From assembly GCF_005844325.1 (NCBI RefSeq), contig NZ_SPFY01000023.1, positions 1 through 36,458 of the forward strand: DNA of 36,458 nt, in the 5' to 3' direction. Made by a program: the position numbers and the translations under genes. Positions 1-7,818 of the stretch are shown here, piece by piece. The notes beneath the pieces were generated by a model. It worked only from the letters and a program-made list of their open reading frames with translations. It was not told where the DNA came from and ran no database searches. The DNA comes from Collinsella aerofaciens (GTDB lineage Bacteria > Actinomycetota > Coriobacteriia > Coriobacteriales > Coriobacteriaceae). Positions within the stretch are counted from its first letter, which is position 1; every line of letters starts with the position of its first letter.

Positions 1-175
1 CCGCAGGAAGCTTGGATACGCCTAGGCGCGGTCCAAGAAATCGTCCGCACCCCCAGGTAGGAACTATTCCACCGCAACCTTTTTCCTCCGTCCCCAAGGG
101 ATCATTTGGCGGTGCCGTTAAGCGGAAGGGGTGTTATCGGCGGCCTCCTTTTGGGCATACAATGGCTATTGGTTT

Positions 176-211
176 GCTGCGGTGAAGGTCTGTCCGCTCC
201 GCAGCTTTTTT
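176..211 (+). terminator. terminator-like hairpin in the leader of ade
   Basis: GCTGCGG (176-182) pairs with CCGCAGC (199-205), followed by a run of seven T (205-211). A -10-like TACAAT lies at 158-163, but I see no good -35. The hairpin sits 20 bases before the ade Shine-Dalgarno. It may end transcription from the left, or act as an attenuator if ade is transcribed from the TACAAT. Bases 1-157 hold no gene I can support. Confidence 0.4.
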
Positions 212-231
212 CTACGGTTAAAGGAGTATGT

Positions 232-2052
232 ATGTCCGTTGAGGTCATGAGATCTGTGATCGAGGCCGCCGAGGGTCGTGTGCCCGTTGACACGCTGTTT
301 GCCAACGCACAGATTGTCGATGTGTACGGCCAGCGCGTGGCGCCCGGTAGCGTTGCCGTCAAGGATGGCGTGATCGTCGGTGTGCTCTACGATGGTCGCG
401 ACGATGCCGCCGGTACGTATGAGGCTGCCGAGGTCATCGATTGCCAGGGCCGCTATCTTGCCCCCGGTTTTATTGACGGACACTTGCATATCGAGTCTTC
501 GAACATCCGCCCTGCCGAGTATGCGCGCATGGCGGCGGCGCGCGGTACCACCACCGCTATTGCCGACAGCCACGAGATCGCCAATGTTTCCGGCTTGGAC
601 GGCCTGCGCTTTATGATCGAGGACGGTCGTCGCGCTCCTATTTCCATCAAGTACATGATGCCCTCGTGCGTGCCCGCACTGCCCGACGAGCAGGCCGGTG
701 CCGTCATCACCGCTGCCGATATGCAGGCATTTTTTGCCGAATATCCGGGTGATGTCTTTGGTCTGGGCGAAATGATGAACCTGCCGGGCGTCTTTATGGC
801 CGATCCCGAGACCTGTGCTCGTATCGACGCTGCCAACCAGACGCCGTCCAAACAGGTTGACGGTCACGCCCCGCTCGTTGCCGGCAAGGACCTCAACGCC
901 TATGCCGCAGCTGGCATTATCGCCGACCACGAGTCGACGATTCCCGAGGAGGCGCTCGACAAGCTATCTCGCGGCATGTATGTGATGCTGCGCGAAGGCA
1001 CGTGCAGCCATGACCTGGCCAATCTGTCTCCGATGCTGCTGGAAAACCCCGCCCGTGCCCGCCGCTGCTGCTTCGCGACCGATGACCGCGCTCCCTCCGA
1101 TGCACTTTCGACCGGCATGATCGACAACGCCTGCCGCGTGGCTATCGAGGCCGGCATTGACCCCGTGGTTGCCATCTCTATGGCGTCCCTTTCCACGGCC
1201 GAGGCGTTTGGCCTGGACCACGGTTGCCGCGACCCGCATGAGCTGCGTGGCGCCATCGCCCCGGGCAAGCGTGCCGACCTGCTGTTGCTCGATGACCTGA
1301 CGTTTGCTAAGGCTCCGCATCGTGTTTATGCCGCCGGTGCTTTGGTGGCGCAGGACGGCACCTTTGTGGGCGAGATTGCACCCGAGATGGCCGAGGTTGC
1401 GGCCCTTGCCGATGAGCTGCGCGCCTCCGTTAGGCTGCCGAAGCTTTCGCTCGACGTGTTCGATTATGCCTTTAAGCCGGGCGAGGCGGTTATTGATGTG
1501 ATCCCTGGCATGGCTATCACGGGCATGGTTCGTCCCGAGACTGACGATGACTTGCGTCGCATTATGCTTATCGAGCGCCATGGCCGCGGCGTGTCGCTGC
1601 AGGCCGAGGGCGTCGACGGCGACGGTCCCGCCGGCATGGGGCTCGTCGGCAAGCATATCGGTCGCGGCTGGGTGCGCGGCTTCACCATCACGGGCGGTGC
1701 CATTGCCTCCACGATCGGCCACGACTCGCACAACGTGTGCGTGGTGGGCGACAATGCGGCGGATATGATGGCTGCCGTTGAGGCCGTGGGCCAGGGCGGC
1801 CACGTGCTGGTGCGCAACGGCGAGGTCGTGGCGCGCATTCCGCTGGCGCTCGGTGGCCTTATGAGCGAGGGCACGGCCGAGGATGTTGCCGCGCAGCACG
1901 ACGACTTTATGGTCAAGGCGCGCGCCATGGGTATTGAGCCGCCGCTCGACCCCATCATGGGCATCATCTTCCTGCCCCTGCCGGTCATCCCGACGCTCCG
2001 CATCCGCCCCGAGGGCATGTTCGACGTCACAACCTTCACCTACGCCGACTAG
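232..2052 (+). CDS. ade: adenine deaminase
   Basis: Adenine deaminase of the amidohydrolase superfamily (Ade family, as in Bacillus subtilis). It hydrolyses adenine to hypoxanthine and ammonia in purine salvage and is cytosolic. The start is ATG 232, with AAGGAG at 221-226 five bases upstream; the reading frame stays open to 106 but that part has no ribosome site. The product is 606 aa, close to the usual 570-600. Visible family motifs are the metal-binding GFIDGHLHIESS near residue 80, DSHEIANVSG, HAPLVAGKDLNAYAAAG with a following DHEST, and the catalytic FATDDRAPSD. The C-terminal Ade-specific domain is complete. The gene stands alone; the next gene (HAD phosphatase) is 206 bases on. The TAG stop lies inside the first GACTAGTC of an intergenic repeat. 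Confidence 0.93.
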   Translation: MSVEVMRSVIEAAEGRVPVDTLFANAQIVDVYGQRVAPGSVAVKDGVIVGVLYDGRDDAAGTYEAAEVIDCQGRYLAPGFIDGHLHIESSNIRPAEYARMAAARGTTTAIADSHEIANVSGLDGLRFMIEDGRRAPISIKYMMPSCVPALPDEQAGAVITAADMQAFFAEYPGDVFGLGEMMNLPGVFMADPETCARIDAANQTPSKQVDGHAPLVAGKDLNAYAAAGIIADHESTIPEEALDKLSRGMYVMLREGTCSHDLANLSPMLLENPARARRCCFATDDRAPSDALSTGMIDNACRVAIEAGIDPVVAISMASLSTAEAFGLDHGCRDPHELRGAIAPGKRADLLLLDDLTFAKAPHRVYAAGALVAQDGTFVGEIAPEMAEVAALADELRASVRLPKLSLDVFDYAFKPGEAVIDVIPGMAITGMVRPETDDDLRRIMLIERHGRGVSLQAEGVDGDGPAGMGLVGKHIGRGWVRGFTITGGAIASTIGHDSHNVCVVGDNAADMMAAVEAVGQGGHVLVRNGEVVARIPLALGGLMSEGTAEDVAAQHDDFMVKARAMGIEPPLDPIMGIIFLPLPVIPTLRIRPEGMFDVTTFTYAD

Positions 2053-2100
2053 TCATCGGGGACGTTCTTAAACGACTAGTCATCGGGGACACTCTTTGGC
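2047..2100 (+). repeat. two 27-bp tandem units of a GACTAGTC/GGGGAC element
   Basis: Two units start at 2047 and 2074, exactly 27 bases apart. Each begins with the self-complementary GACTAGTC, followed by ATCGGGGAC and a TTCTT or CTCTT tail. The ade stop codon is the TAG of the first unit. A similar element lies in reverse orientation at 3117-3171. Confidence 0.8.
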
Positions 2101-2123
2101 GGGCTGCCTGACGCCGCGACCGT

Positions 2124-2160
2124 AGGACCTCTGGCATGTGTGAGCTATTTGCCAGGTCCT
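2124..2160 (+). terminator. hairpin after ade, weak terminator
   Basis: AGGACC-TC-TGGCA pairs with TGCCAGGTCCT, giving an 11-bp stem with a two-base bulge and a 13-base loop. There is no T-run. It could stop or slow transcription leaving ade, or only protect the 3' end. Confidence 0.35.
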
Positions 2161-2191
2161 TGTAACGTTTACGCCCGCGGAGTCTTATTTG

Positions 2192-2256
2192 AGCTCCCTT
2201 TGGGTACGTTGGAATCGGATACGCGTCTGATTCCAACAAGCCCGAAGGGAGCTTTT
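2192..2256 (+). promoter_or_regulatory. two-tier leader hairpin enclosing the ribosome site of the HAD gene
   Basis: Outer arms AGCTCCCTT (2192-2200) and AAGGGAGCT (2245-2253) enclose inner arms TTGGAATC and GATTCCAA. A short T-run follows, and the ATG is at 2259. The likely Shine-Dalgarno GGGAG (2247-2251) lies in the 3' outer arm, so the fold would hide it. It could be a translational switch, an attenuator, or just a terminator reused as leader. Confidence 0.5.
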
Positions 2257-2258
2257 CT

Positions 2259-3053
2259 ATGTTTAAACTGATTGCATCCGATATGGACGGCACACTGCTT
2301 GACGAAAACGGCCAGGTGCCTCCCGAGACCTATGAACTGATTCTGGCGCTACACGAGCATGGCGTGCATTTCGCCGCATCGTCAGGTCGTCGCTACGATC
2401 GCCTGTGCGAGTTCTTTGCGCCCGTTCGCGACAAGATGGACTTTGTCGCCGCTAACGGCGCCCAAGTCTACGCCGACGGTAAGATGGTAGACCGTGAGGT
2501 GTATTCCCACCTGGCGATTCGAAGGCTCGCCCAAGCCGTCAGGACGTTTCCCAATCTGCATCTTGCGCTCTTTGACCGAACCAAGTCCTTCCTGCTCGAT
2601 GACGAGTGCAAGTTCGTGCGTGAGGTCGATAAGGACCTTCCCAATGCCGAGCGCATTTGGGAGCTGCCCGATCCCAGCGTAAATATCATCAAAGCGAGTA
2701 TCTTTTGCGACGACAGTGCGGTTATGGACAGTGCGTACGTGCTACAGCGCGAACTCGGTCAGCTCTTTACCTTTGCGCCTTCGGGCAACGCGTGGATTGA
2801 TGCCATGCAGCCCGGTGTGTCGAAGGCCTCGGGTATTGCACAGCTCGCGGAGCATTACGGCATTGGGCGCGACGAGGTCATGGCGTTTGGCGACTCGATG
2901 AACGACTACGAGATCATTCGCTTTGTCGGCACGGGCTGCGCGATGGAAAACGCGCGCCCTGCGCTCAGGGCGGTTGCCGATCGCGTGGTGGGTCGTAACC
3001 GCGACCACGCCGTTCAGCAGGAGCTCCGCCGCGTGCTAGAGGGCCTCGCTTAA
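2259..3053 (+). CDS. Cof-type HAD-IIB hydrolase
   Basis: Haloacid dehalogenase superfamily phosphatase, subfamily IIB (Cof/YbjI/YidA type), which usually dephosphorylates sugar phosphates, flavin nucleotides or similar small metabolites. At 264 aa it has the normal length. Motif I is ASDMDGTLL with Asp8 (nucleophile) and Asp10; motif II is the Ser of AASSGR; motif IV is AFGDSMNDYE. The cap domain between them is the C2 type. The substrate cannot be read from sequence. It is preceded by a structured leader and faces a second HAD-IIB gene across a repeat-filled gap. The two proteins are clearly related but divergent, so they are not a recent duplication. Confidence 0.88.
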   Translation: MFKLIASDMDGTLLDENGQVPPETYELILALHEHGVHFAASSGRRYDRLCEFFAPVRDKMDFVAANGAQVYADGKMVDREVYSHLAIRRLAQAVRTFPNLHLALFDRTKSFLLDDECKFVREVDKDLPNAERIWELPDPSVNIIKASIFCDDSAVMDSAYVLQRELGQLFTFAPSGNAWIDAMQPGVSKASGIAQLAEHYGIGRDEVMAFGDSMNDYEIIRFVGTGCAMENARPALRAVADRVVGRNRDHAVQQELRRVLEGLA

Positions 3054-3054
3054 T

Positions 3055-3171
3055 CCGGCAGCTGGGGACGTTCCCGTTCTGCCGGCAGTGGGGGACAGTC
3101 CTTGCAGCTTTTCACGAAGAGTGTCCCCAACGACTAGTCATTCAAGAACGTCCCCAATGACTAGCCGATGA
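3055..3171 (-). repeat. composite palindromic repeat between convergent HAD genes
   Basis: 3055-3085 is a hairpin with CCGGCAG and CTGCCGG arms. On the minus strand, 3164-3117 matches the 2047-2100 element: GACTAGTC, GGGGACGTTCTT, GACTAGTC, GGGGACACTCTT. A further TAGTCATCGG at its upstream edge contains the stop codon of the leftward HAD gene. Both convergent genes could use this as a terminator. Confidence 0.7.
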
Positions 3172-4014
3172 CTAGGCGAGGGCGGCCATGATGGTGCGGG
3201 CGACGCCGTCGTGGTCGTTGTCGAACTCGGTGATGGCGTCGGCGGCGGCGCGGTCTTCGGGCTCGCCGTTGATCATGGCTATGCCGTGGCCTGCTGCCTG
3301 CAGCATGGGAATGTCGTTGATGTTGTCGCCGAACGCCCAAGCGTCGGCGAGACGCTCGCCCAGGTGCTCGCAGAGCCACGTGAGGGCCGTTCCCTTGGTG
3401 GCGCCCTCGCCCATGACCTCGATATTCATGGCGTACGAACGCGTGACTTCAATGCCTCCGAGCGTGTCGAGTTCCGCCGCGATGGCGTCGCGATCAGCCG
3501 GGTTGTGCCAGTACATGGCGATGCGCTCGAGCGTCTCGACCTCGTCGATCTTGCTGTCGATATCCATGTCGATCGGTGTTCGTGTGCGCTTGAGCGAAGC
3601 CGCGATGTGGGGGTCGCCGCCGCAGAATTCGTCCAGGCGCGTGTAGAGCGAGCGGGGGAGGAAGCACTGCCCATCCGCGAAGATATCGAAGGTCACATCG
3701 TGGCCGGCGGCGATGCGATGGATGCGATGGGCAATGCCGCAATCGAGCGGACGGCTCAAGATGCACGTGGCGCGCGAGGCGTCGGTGGGCACATCGTCGT
3801 CGAGCTGCCAGACGCTGGCGCCATTGGCGCAAACGGCATAGTGCACGGCGGTATGGGCGAGGATGGGCTCAAAGATGCCCGACAGCGGACGTCCCGTGCA
3901 GGGCACAAATTCAATCCCGCGTCGAGCGAGCTCGTCGAGCATCGCCCAGGTGGCATCACTCATCTGCTTATCGCTCGTCAACAGCGTTCCGTCCATATCG
4001 GAAAACACAATCAT
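3172..4014 (-). CDS. HAD-IIB family phosphatase
   Basis: Second HAD-IIB hydrolase, 280 aa, transcribed leftwards. Motif I is FSDMDGTLL (nucleophile Asp6, acid Asp8), motif II is the Thr of CTGRPLSG, and motif IV is AFGDNINDIPML. A C2 cap lies between residues 90 and 200. The ATG at 4014 has AAAGGG nine bases upstream. It is probably a cytosolic sugar-phosphate or cofactor phosphatase; no substrate can be assigned. Its stop TAG lies in TAGTCATCGG, the same context as the ade stop. It is separated from the citrate synthase gene upstream by a strong terminator, so it likely has its own promoter. Confidence 0.87.
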   Translation of the reverse strand: MIVFSDMDGTLLTSDKQMSDATWAMLDELARRGIEFVPCTGRPLSGIFEPILAHTAVHYAVCANGASVWQLDDDVPTDASRATCILSRPLDCGIAHRIHRIAAGHDVTFDIFADGQCFLPRSLYTRLDEFCGGDPHIAASLKRTRTPIDMDIDSKIDEVETLERIAMYWHNPADRDAIAAELDTLGGIEVTRSYAMNIEVMGEGATKGTALTWLCEHLGERLADAWAFGDNINDIPMLQAAGHGIAMINGEPEDRAAADAITEFDNDHDGVARTIMAALA

Positions 4015-4039
4015 TTGATGCAGCCCTTTCTGCTGGCAT

Positions 4040-4078
4040 AAAAAGCGTGGCCGAGGGCGATGATGCCCTGGCCACGCT
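4040..4078 (-). terminator. intrinsic terminator of the citrate synthase operon
   Basis: On the minus strand AGCGTGGCC-A-GGGC pairs with GCCC-TC-GGCCACGCT and runs into TTTTT. Stable stem, six-base loop, clear T-run. It lies between gltA and the downstream HAD gene. Confidence 0.85.
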
Positions 4079-4101
4079 CGGGTTCTATAACGGTCCGCGT
4101 C

Positions 4102-5520
4102 CTAGCGATCGGCGAGCGGCTTGTACTCCAGCGGCTCGATAACCGGGCGATACGCGGGGCGAATAATGCGGTGCGCGCAGAAGAGCTCTTCCATGCGGTG
4201 TGCCGACCAGCCGGCCATGCGGGCGACGGCGAATAGCGGCGTAAAAAGCGTCTCGGGTACGCCGAGCATCTTGTAGATAAAGCCCGTGTACAGGTCGATG
4301 TTGGCACAGATGGGCTTGGTCATGCCGTGGTCGCGCATCACCTGCGGTGCCAGGCGCTCGATGCGCTCGATGAGCGCGAACTCCTCGCCCAGGTCCTTCT
4401 TGGCGGCAAGCGTGCGCGCGTAACGGCGGCAGACCTCGGCGCGCGGGTCGCTCAGCGTGTAGACGGCGTGGCCCATACCGTAGATGAGACCCGTGCCGTC
4501 GAAGGCCTGCTTGTCGAGGATCTTGCCCAGGTAGGCTGCGACCTCGTCCTCGTCCTCCCAATTGGAGACGTGCGCACGGATGTCCTCGTGCATGGACACG
4601 ACCTTGGCGTTGGCGCCGCCGTGGCGCGGGCCCTTGAGTGAGCCGATAGCCGCGGCGTAGGCGGAATACGGGTCGGTGGCCGAGGAGGACAGCACGCGGC
4701 AGGCAAACGTGGAGTTGTTGCCGCCTCCGTGTTCGGCATGCAGCATGAGCATCACGTCGAGCAGCATGGCTTCGTCGCGGGTGAATGCCATGCCGCCGCG
4801 CAGGACCTGTAGGATGGTCTCGGCGGTGGAGAGGCCGGGCGTGGGGTGCGGCACGTGAACTTCGGAGCCGCGAAGCTTGGCGACCGAGGCCATGTGTGCG
4901 AAGGCGGCGATGCGCGGGAGACGTGCGAGCATGGAAATGGCGACGTCGATTTCGTGCTCGGGCGTAATGGCGTCGGGCTCGGCGTCGAAGGCGTAGAGCA
5001 GCAGCACGGCGCGCTGAAGCACATTCATGATGCTCGACGACACCGTGGTCATGGGGAACTCTTTGACGTACTCATCGCTCAGGTGCCTAAAAGCGCCCAG
5101 ACGTCCGCAAAAACCGTCGAGCTCCTCTTTGTTGGGCAGCGAGCCCGTGATGAGCAGGTAGGCGACCTCTTCGTAGCCATAGCGATTCTCGGCCTGGGCG
5201 TTGTTGACCAGGTCCTCGATGCTGTAGCCGCGCAGCGTAAGCTTGCCCTGGTCGGGCACGACTTTGCCGTCGACCTTGTTGTAGCCGTGCACGTCCGAGA
5301 TGCGGGTAAGGCCCGCGACCACGCCCGAGCCATCGGCATTGCGCAGGCCGCGCTTGACGTTATGCTCTACGAACAGGCCCTCGTCGTACGGGGCGGTCGG
5401 CAGGCCGTGGTAGAGGTTTTCGCTTTCGGGCGAAATCTGACGGCTCGCCTCGTAATCCAGAACCAGGCGGCTCAGGTGATCGTCGAAGCGGTAGTAGATT
5501 TTCTTGGCGTCGTAGGCCAT
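4102..5520 (-). CDS. gltA: citrate synthase
   Basis: Citrate (or 2-methylcitrate) synthase, 472 aa. It condenses acetyl-CoA with oxaloacetate in the cytosol. The catalytic triad is visible: His264 in HAEHGGGNNSTF, His351 in YGMGHAVYTLSDPRA and Asp409 in ANIDLYTGFIY. His300 in GPRHGGAN binds oxaloacetate. It is longer than the 370-430 aa of common citrate synthases, with extra N-terminal residues before the conserved LRGYSIEDL. The long form lacking the allosteric zinc domain is familiar from anaerobic Firmicutes and Coriobacteria, where the enzyme feeds 2-oxoglutarate and glutamate synthesis. It lies 77 bases downstream of the ACT-domain gene on the same strand, probably one operon. Propionyl-CoA as substrate cannot be excluded. 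Confidence 0.9.
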   Translation of the reverse strand: MAYDAKKIYYRFDDHLSRLVLDYEASRQISPESENLYHGLPTAPYDEGLFVEHNVKRGLRNADGSGVVAGLTRISDVHGYNKVDGKVVPDQGKLTLRGYSIEDLVNNAQAENRYGYEEVAYLLITGSLPNKEELDGFCGRLGAFRHLSDEYVKEFPMTTVSSSIMNVLQRAVLLLYAFDAEPDAITPEHEIDVAISMLARLPRIAAFAHMASVAKLRGSEVHVPHPTPGLSTAETILQVLRGGMAFTRDEAMLLDVMLMLHAEHGGGNNSTFACRVLSSSATDPYSAYAAAIGSLKGPRHGGANAKVVSMHEDIRAHVSNWEDEDEVAAYLGKILDKQAFDGTGLIYGMGHAVYTLSDPRAEVCRRYARTLAAKKDLGEEFALIERIERLAPQVMRDHGMTKPICANIDLYTGFIYKMLGVPETLFTPLFAVARMAGWSAHRMEELFCAHRIIRPAYRPVIEPLEYKPLADR

Positions 5521-5597
5521 GCGCGCTCCTCTCCGGTCCGCTTTGGGGCCGCGCGCTTGGACGATATGACGTCAAGCTGCCCCGAGCGGCTTGTTCG

Positions 5598-5885
5598 CTA
5601 CAGGCGGTACATAAAGTTAAAGACGTCCTCGCGCTGGATGGACACGTTGACGCCCGAAAGCTCGCCGGCCTCGGCCAGGGCCTTCTGCAGCTCGGCGAAG
5701 TCGAGCTTGGACTCGGCGGTGTCGGCCAGCATGGTCATGGTGAAGATGTCCTCGATAATGGACTGCGTGATGTCGCGGATGTCGACGTTGGCCTCGCCCA
5801 GAACGCGGGTGACGCCGGCGACGATGCCGGGGCGGTTCTTGCCAAGGACGGTGATGACGATACGGGAGGACGAGATCTCGGCCAT
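5598..5885 (-). CDS. ACT-domain protein (UPF0237 type)
   Basis: A 95-aa protein made of one or slightly more ACT domains, with the signature VLGKNRPGIVAGVTRVLGE followed by DIRDITQSII. ACT domains bind amino acids or other small ligands and usually regulate metabolism; the free-standing UPF0237 type is commonly paired with a DUF711 gene in Firmicutes. Here the downstream neighbour is citrate synthase instead, which suggests, as inference only, a link to glutamate or aspartate-family sensing. AAAGGG lies upstream of the ATG at 5885. The domain boundary and start look intact. Confidence 0.85.
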   Translation of the reverse strand: MAEISSSRIVITVLGKNRPGIVAGVTRVLGEANVDIRDITQSIIEDIFTMTMLADTAESKLDFAELQKALAEAGELSGVNVSIQREDVFNFMYRL

Positions 5886-5932
5886 GGGAAACCCTTTCGC
5901 GTGGTTGCGGCGCGCGCGGGGCGCTCCGCTAC

Positions 5933-5955
5933 GGTACAGTGTTCATCATTGTACC
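5933..5955 (-). promoter_or_regulatory. palindrome over a -10-like box upstream of the ACT/gltA operon
   Basis: GGTACA (5933-5938) and TGTACC (5950-5955) form an inverted repeat, extended by TG and CA on the inner side. On the minus strand it overlaps TACAAT (5953-5948), a plausible -10 for the operon. No convincing -35 is visible. This is a candidate operator. Confidence 0.35.
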
Positions 5956-6066
5956 TGTCTGGCGCAAAAAAGGCGCGCTCGCTGCAGCGTTACATGCCTG
6001 CAACATGAGCGTAAGGGGGAAGGCCGTACGGGGAAGAGCCGTCTGGCGCGTGTCCGGCTCGTGTTG

Positions 6067-6130
6067 GGTTGATTTCCGATCTCAGCCGAACACATTGAGC
6101 GGACAGGCCGTTCCCGCAGTCAGCCGAACG
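6067..6130 (+). repeat. left 64-bp direct repeat, possible attL
   Basis: Matches 13279-13342 at 62 of 64 positions, same orientation. It contains TCAGCCGAAC twice (6082-6091 and 6120-6129), and an inverted CGGCTGA follows at 6138-6144. It lies 152 bases from the integrase end, as expected of an attachment site, but it could also be a dispersed intergenic repeat. Confidence 0.75.
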
Positions 6131-6281
6131 CCTCCGACGGCTGATTCCGAACTGGAAGCGGAGGGCATCCCCGCCCTTCGGTAGGGGATACCGCTCCGCG
6201 GCGCATGCCGCGGGCGGCGCCCCTATCGGACCACCGTGACCTCAGTTGGGATGGGCCCAGCACTGCCGCGTACTCGGTGAG
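6131..6281. other. stacked hairpins between left repeat and integrase remnant
   Basis: No gene. Two hairpins are visible: ATCCCC/GGGGAT (6167-6172, 6184-6189) and CCGCGGC-GCAT-GCCGCGG (6196-6213). They may be recombinase or terminator structures of the island end. Confidence 0.4.
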
Positions 6282-7007
6282 CTAGAGCCAACTGTTCATC
6301 TTCACGTCGCGTATGGCGATATTTCGGTCGTCCGGCTCGGTGATGCCGTAGCCGAACGCCTGGAGCGTCTCGATGGACTCCTGGATCCTCTGTTGGAACA
6401 TGGGACCCGGATCGACCCTCGGCCCGAGGTGCCCGCGCCAAAGGCACGGCGTGGCGCGCAGCATGTTATGGATTTTGGAGATGGGCTCGATGTCGGCGTA
6501 GACGTTGAGCGTCGCCATGGCGTCCTTGTGGCCGAGGATCGATTGGAGCGCCTTGATATCGCCGCCTTGGCGGATCCACTGCGTTGCGAACGTGTGGCGA
6601 AGGCCGTGGAACGTGATCAGCTCGTCGTTGGTGCCCATGAGGCCGTTGGTCTCCGAGAACGTCTTGAACGCCCTGCGGATATAGCTTGTCGTCGCGAAGG
6701 TCGCGCCCGGCTCCGACAGGATGTAGCAGTCCCCGATCTCGACCGCCCCGGTAAGGCCGCGCAAGCGCAGCTTTCCGCAGTCGATCTCGTGGGTCTCCTT
6801 CAGGAAGGGGAGTAGGCCGACCGGGTCGATGGGGATACCCCTGGCGTCATGGGTCTTGGTGTCCTTGATGAACGAACCCATTCCCTTCGCGTACGCCACC
6901 GAGTGTCTGATCGAGATCAGGCCCGTCTCGAAATCCACATCGCACCACCGAAGGCCGCAGACCTCGCCGATTCGCATCCCCGTGTGCAGGGCGAGTACGA
7001 CCGCCCT
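6282..7007 (-). pseudogene. tyrosine recombinase (integrase), catalytic domain remnant
   Basis: Phage-type integrase with an intact-looking catalytic domain but no N-terminal arm-binding or core-binding domains. The reading frame begins right after a stop codon with RAVVLALHTGMRIGEVCGLRW, so the first Arg motif is present. HGLRHTF (HxxR), LGHKD (the second His) and the nucleophile Tyr in LNVYADI all follow in order. An unusual tail of about 60 residues follows the Tyr. The first possible ATG (6977) sits inside the Arg I motif, so a normal product of about 380 aa is not possible. The upstream stop is the stop of the regulator gene and is in the same frame, which points to a deletion that fused the two genes. 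Probably inactive in DNA integration. Confidence 0.8.
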
Positions 7008-7259
7008 CTAATCCTCGGCGGACCAATCGAGTCCGAACTCCTTTCGGGCATCCTCTTCGCTCATGACTTCGAGAAGGTCTCCGGGTTGGCAACGAAGGGC
7101 GAGGCATAGCTGCTCGAGCGTGTTGAAGCGAATGCCGCGAATATGCCCTTTTTTAATACGGGACAGGTTCACGGGCGTGGTTCCAATCCTTTCGGCAAGT
7201 TCGTTCGAGGAAATCTTTCGCTCGGCCATGATCTTGTCGAGGCGAACAATTACGGGCAT
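7008..7259 (-). CDS. small Cro/C1-type HTH regulator (YozG-like)
   Basis: An 83-aa DNA-binding protein made of one XRE-type helix-turn-helix. The pattern MPVIVRLDKIMAERKIS, then NELAERIGTTPVNLSRIKKG and IRFNTLEQLCLALRCQPGDLLE is that of the short HTH_26/YozG class, which lies beside DUF2975 membrane proteins. AAGGA is seven bases before the ATG. It starts nine bases after the DUF2975-like gene, so the two are cotranscribed. The pair may autoregulate through the palindrome at 7819-7837 and control the divergent ABC genes (inference). Confidence 0.85.
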   Translation of the reverse strand: MPVIVRLDKIMAERKISSNELAERIGTTPVNLSRIKKGHIRGIRFNTLEQLCLALRCQPGDLLEVMSEEDARKEFGLDWSAED

Positions 7260-7268
7260 GGCGTTTCC

Positions 7269-7781
7269 TTACGCAATCTCGTCGGAGTCGAGGTACAGCT
7301 CTCGGGCGTACAAGAAGAGCTGGGAAAGCATGAACAGGACGATGCCGAGAACCAGAGAGGTCCAATCGAATGATGAAGCGATCTCTTGGGCGCCGACGGC
7401 CCCCTCGCCGCCAAACATCGAAACGGAGGTTTTGAGTGAGCCGGCGTAGAGGCTGGTGGCAGCTTGAACAACGAAGAGAATGCCGAGCACCTTCAAGCAT
7501 GTCGCAGACCCTTTCTTGAAGGGGTCTCCGCTCTTGATCGTCCACACGAGAACGGCGCTGAGGATGGTCGTAGCGATACCGATGACGGCAGGGACCAATG
7601 TCGAGATCGCAAGGGCTGGATACGCGGGGGAGTCTGCAATTACAGGGTTGTCGAGCACTTCGATTGCTGGCTTTAAGGAGAACGCCACTTGTGCGATGGC
7701 GGTGGCGCAAAGGGTCGCAGAGGCTATCGCACATGCGATGCGGAAGGAATGAAGCCGGGGAGTGCGATTGTCGGAACTCAT
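7269..7781 (-). CDS. DUF2975-like four-helix membrane protein
   Basis: A 170-aa integral membrane protein with four predicted membrane segments at about residues 14-35, 55-82, 94-112 and 138-160. The layout and its small HTH neighbour match the DUF2975/YozG pair common in Firmicutes and Actinobacteria. The function of the family is not known; it is often assumed to sense membrane or envelope state and to control its HTH partner. GGAGG lies six bases before the ATG at 7781. I assign the family from architecture and context more than from a specific motif. Confidence 0.7.
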   Translation of the reverse strand: MSSDNRTPRLHSFRIACAIASATLCATAIAQVAFSLKPAIEVLDNPVIADSPAYPALAISTLVPAVIGIATTILSAVLVWTIKSGDPFKKGSATCLKVLGILFVVQAATSLYAGSLKTSVSMFGGEGAVGAQEIASSFDWTSLVLGIVLFMLSQLFLYARELYLDSDEIA

Positions 7782-7818
7782 AATAACCTCCGAAGAATTT
7801 AAAAAACTCAGGTTACTT

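Noticed and set aside
1-231. Purine riboswitch ahead of ade
   Set aside because: I do not find the conserved purine-riboswitch core loops; only a simple hairpin with a T-run is visible.
964-1899. 311-codon minus-strand frame inside ade
   Set aside because: Antisense shadow of adenine deaminase.
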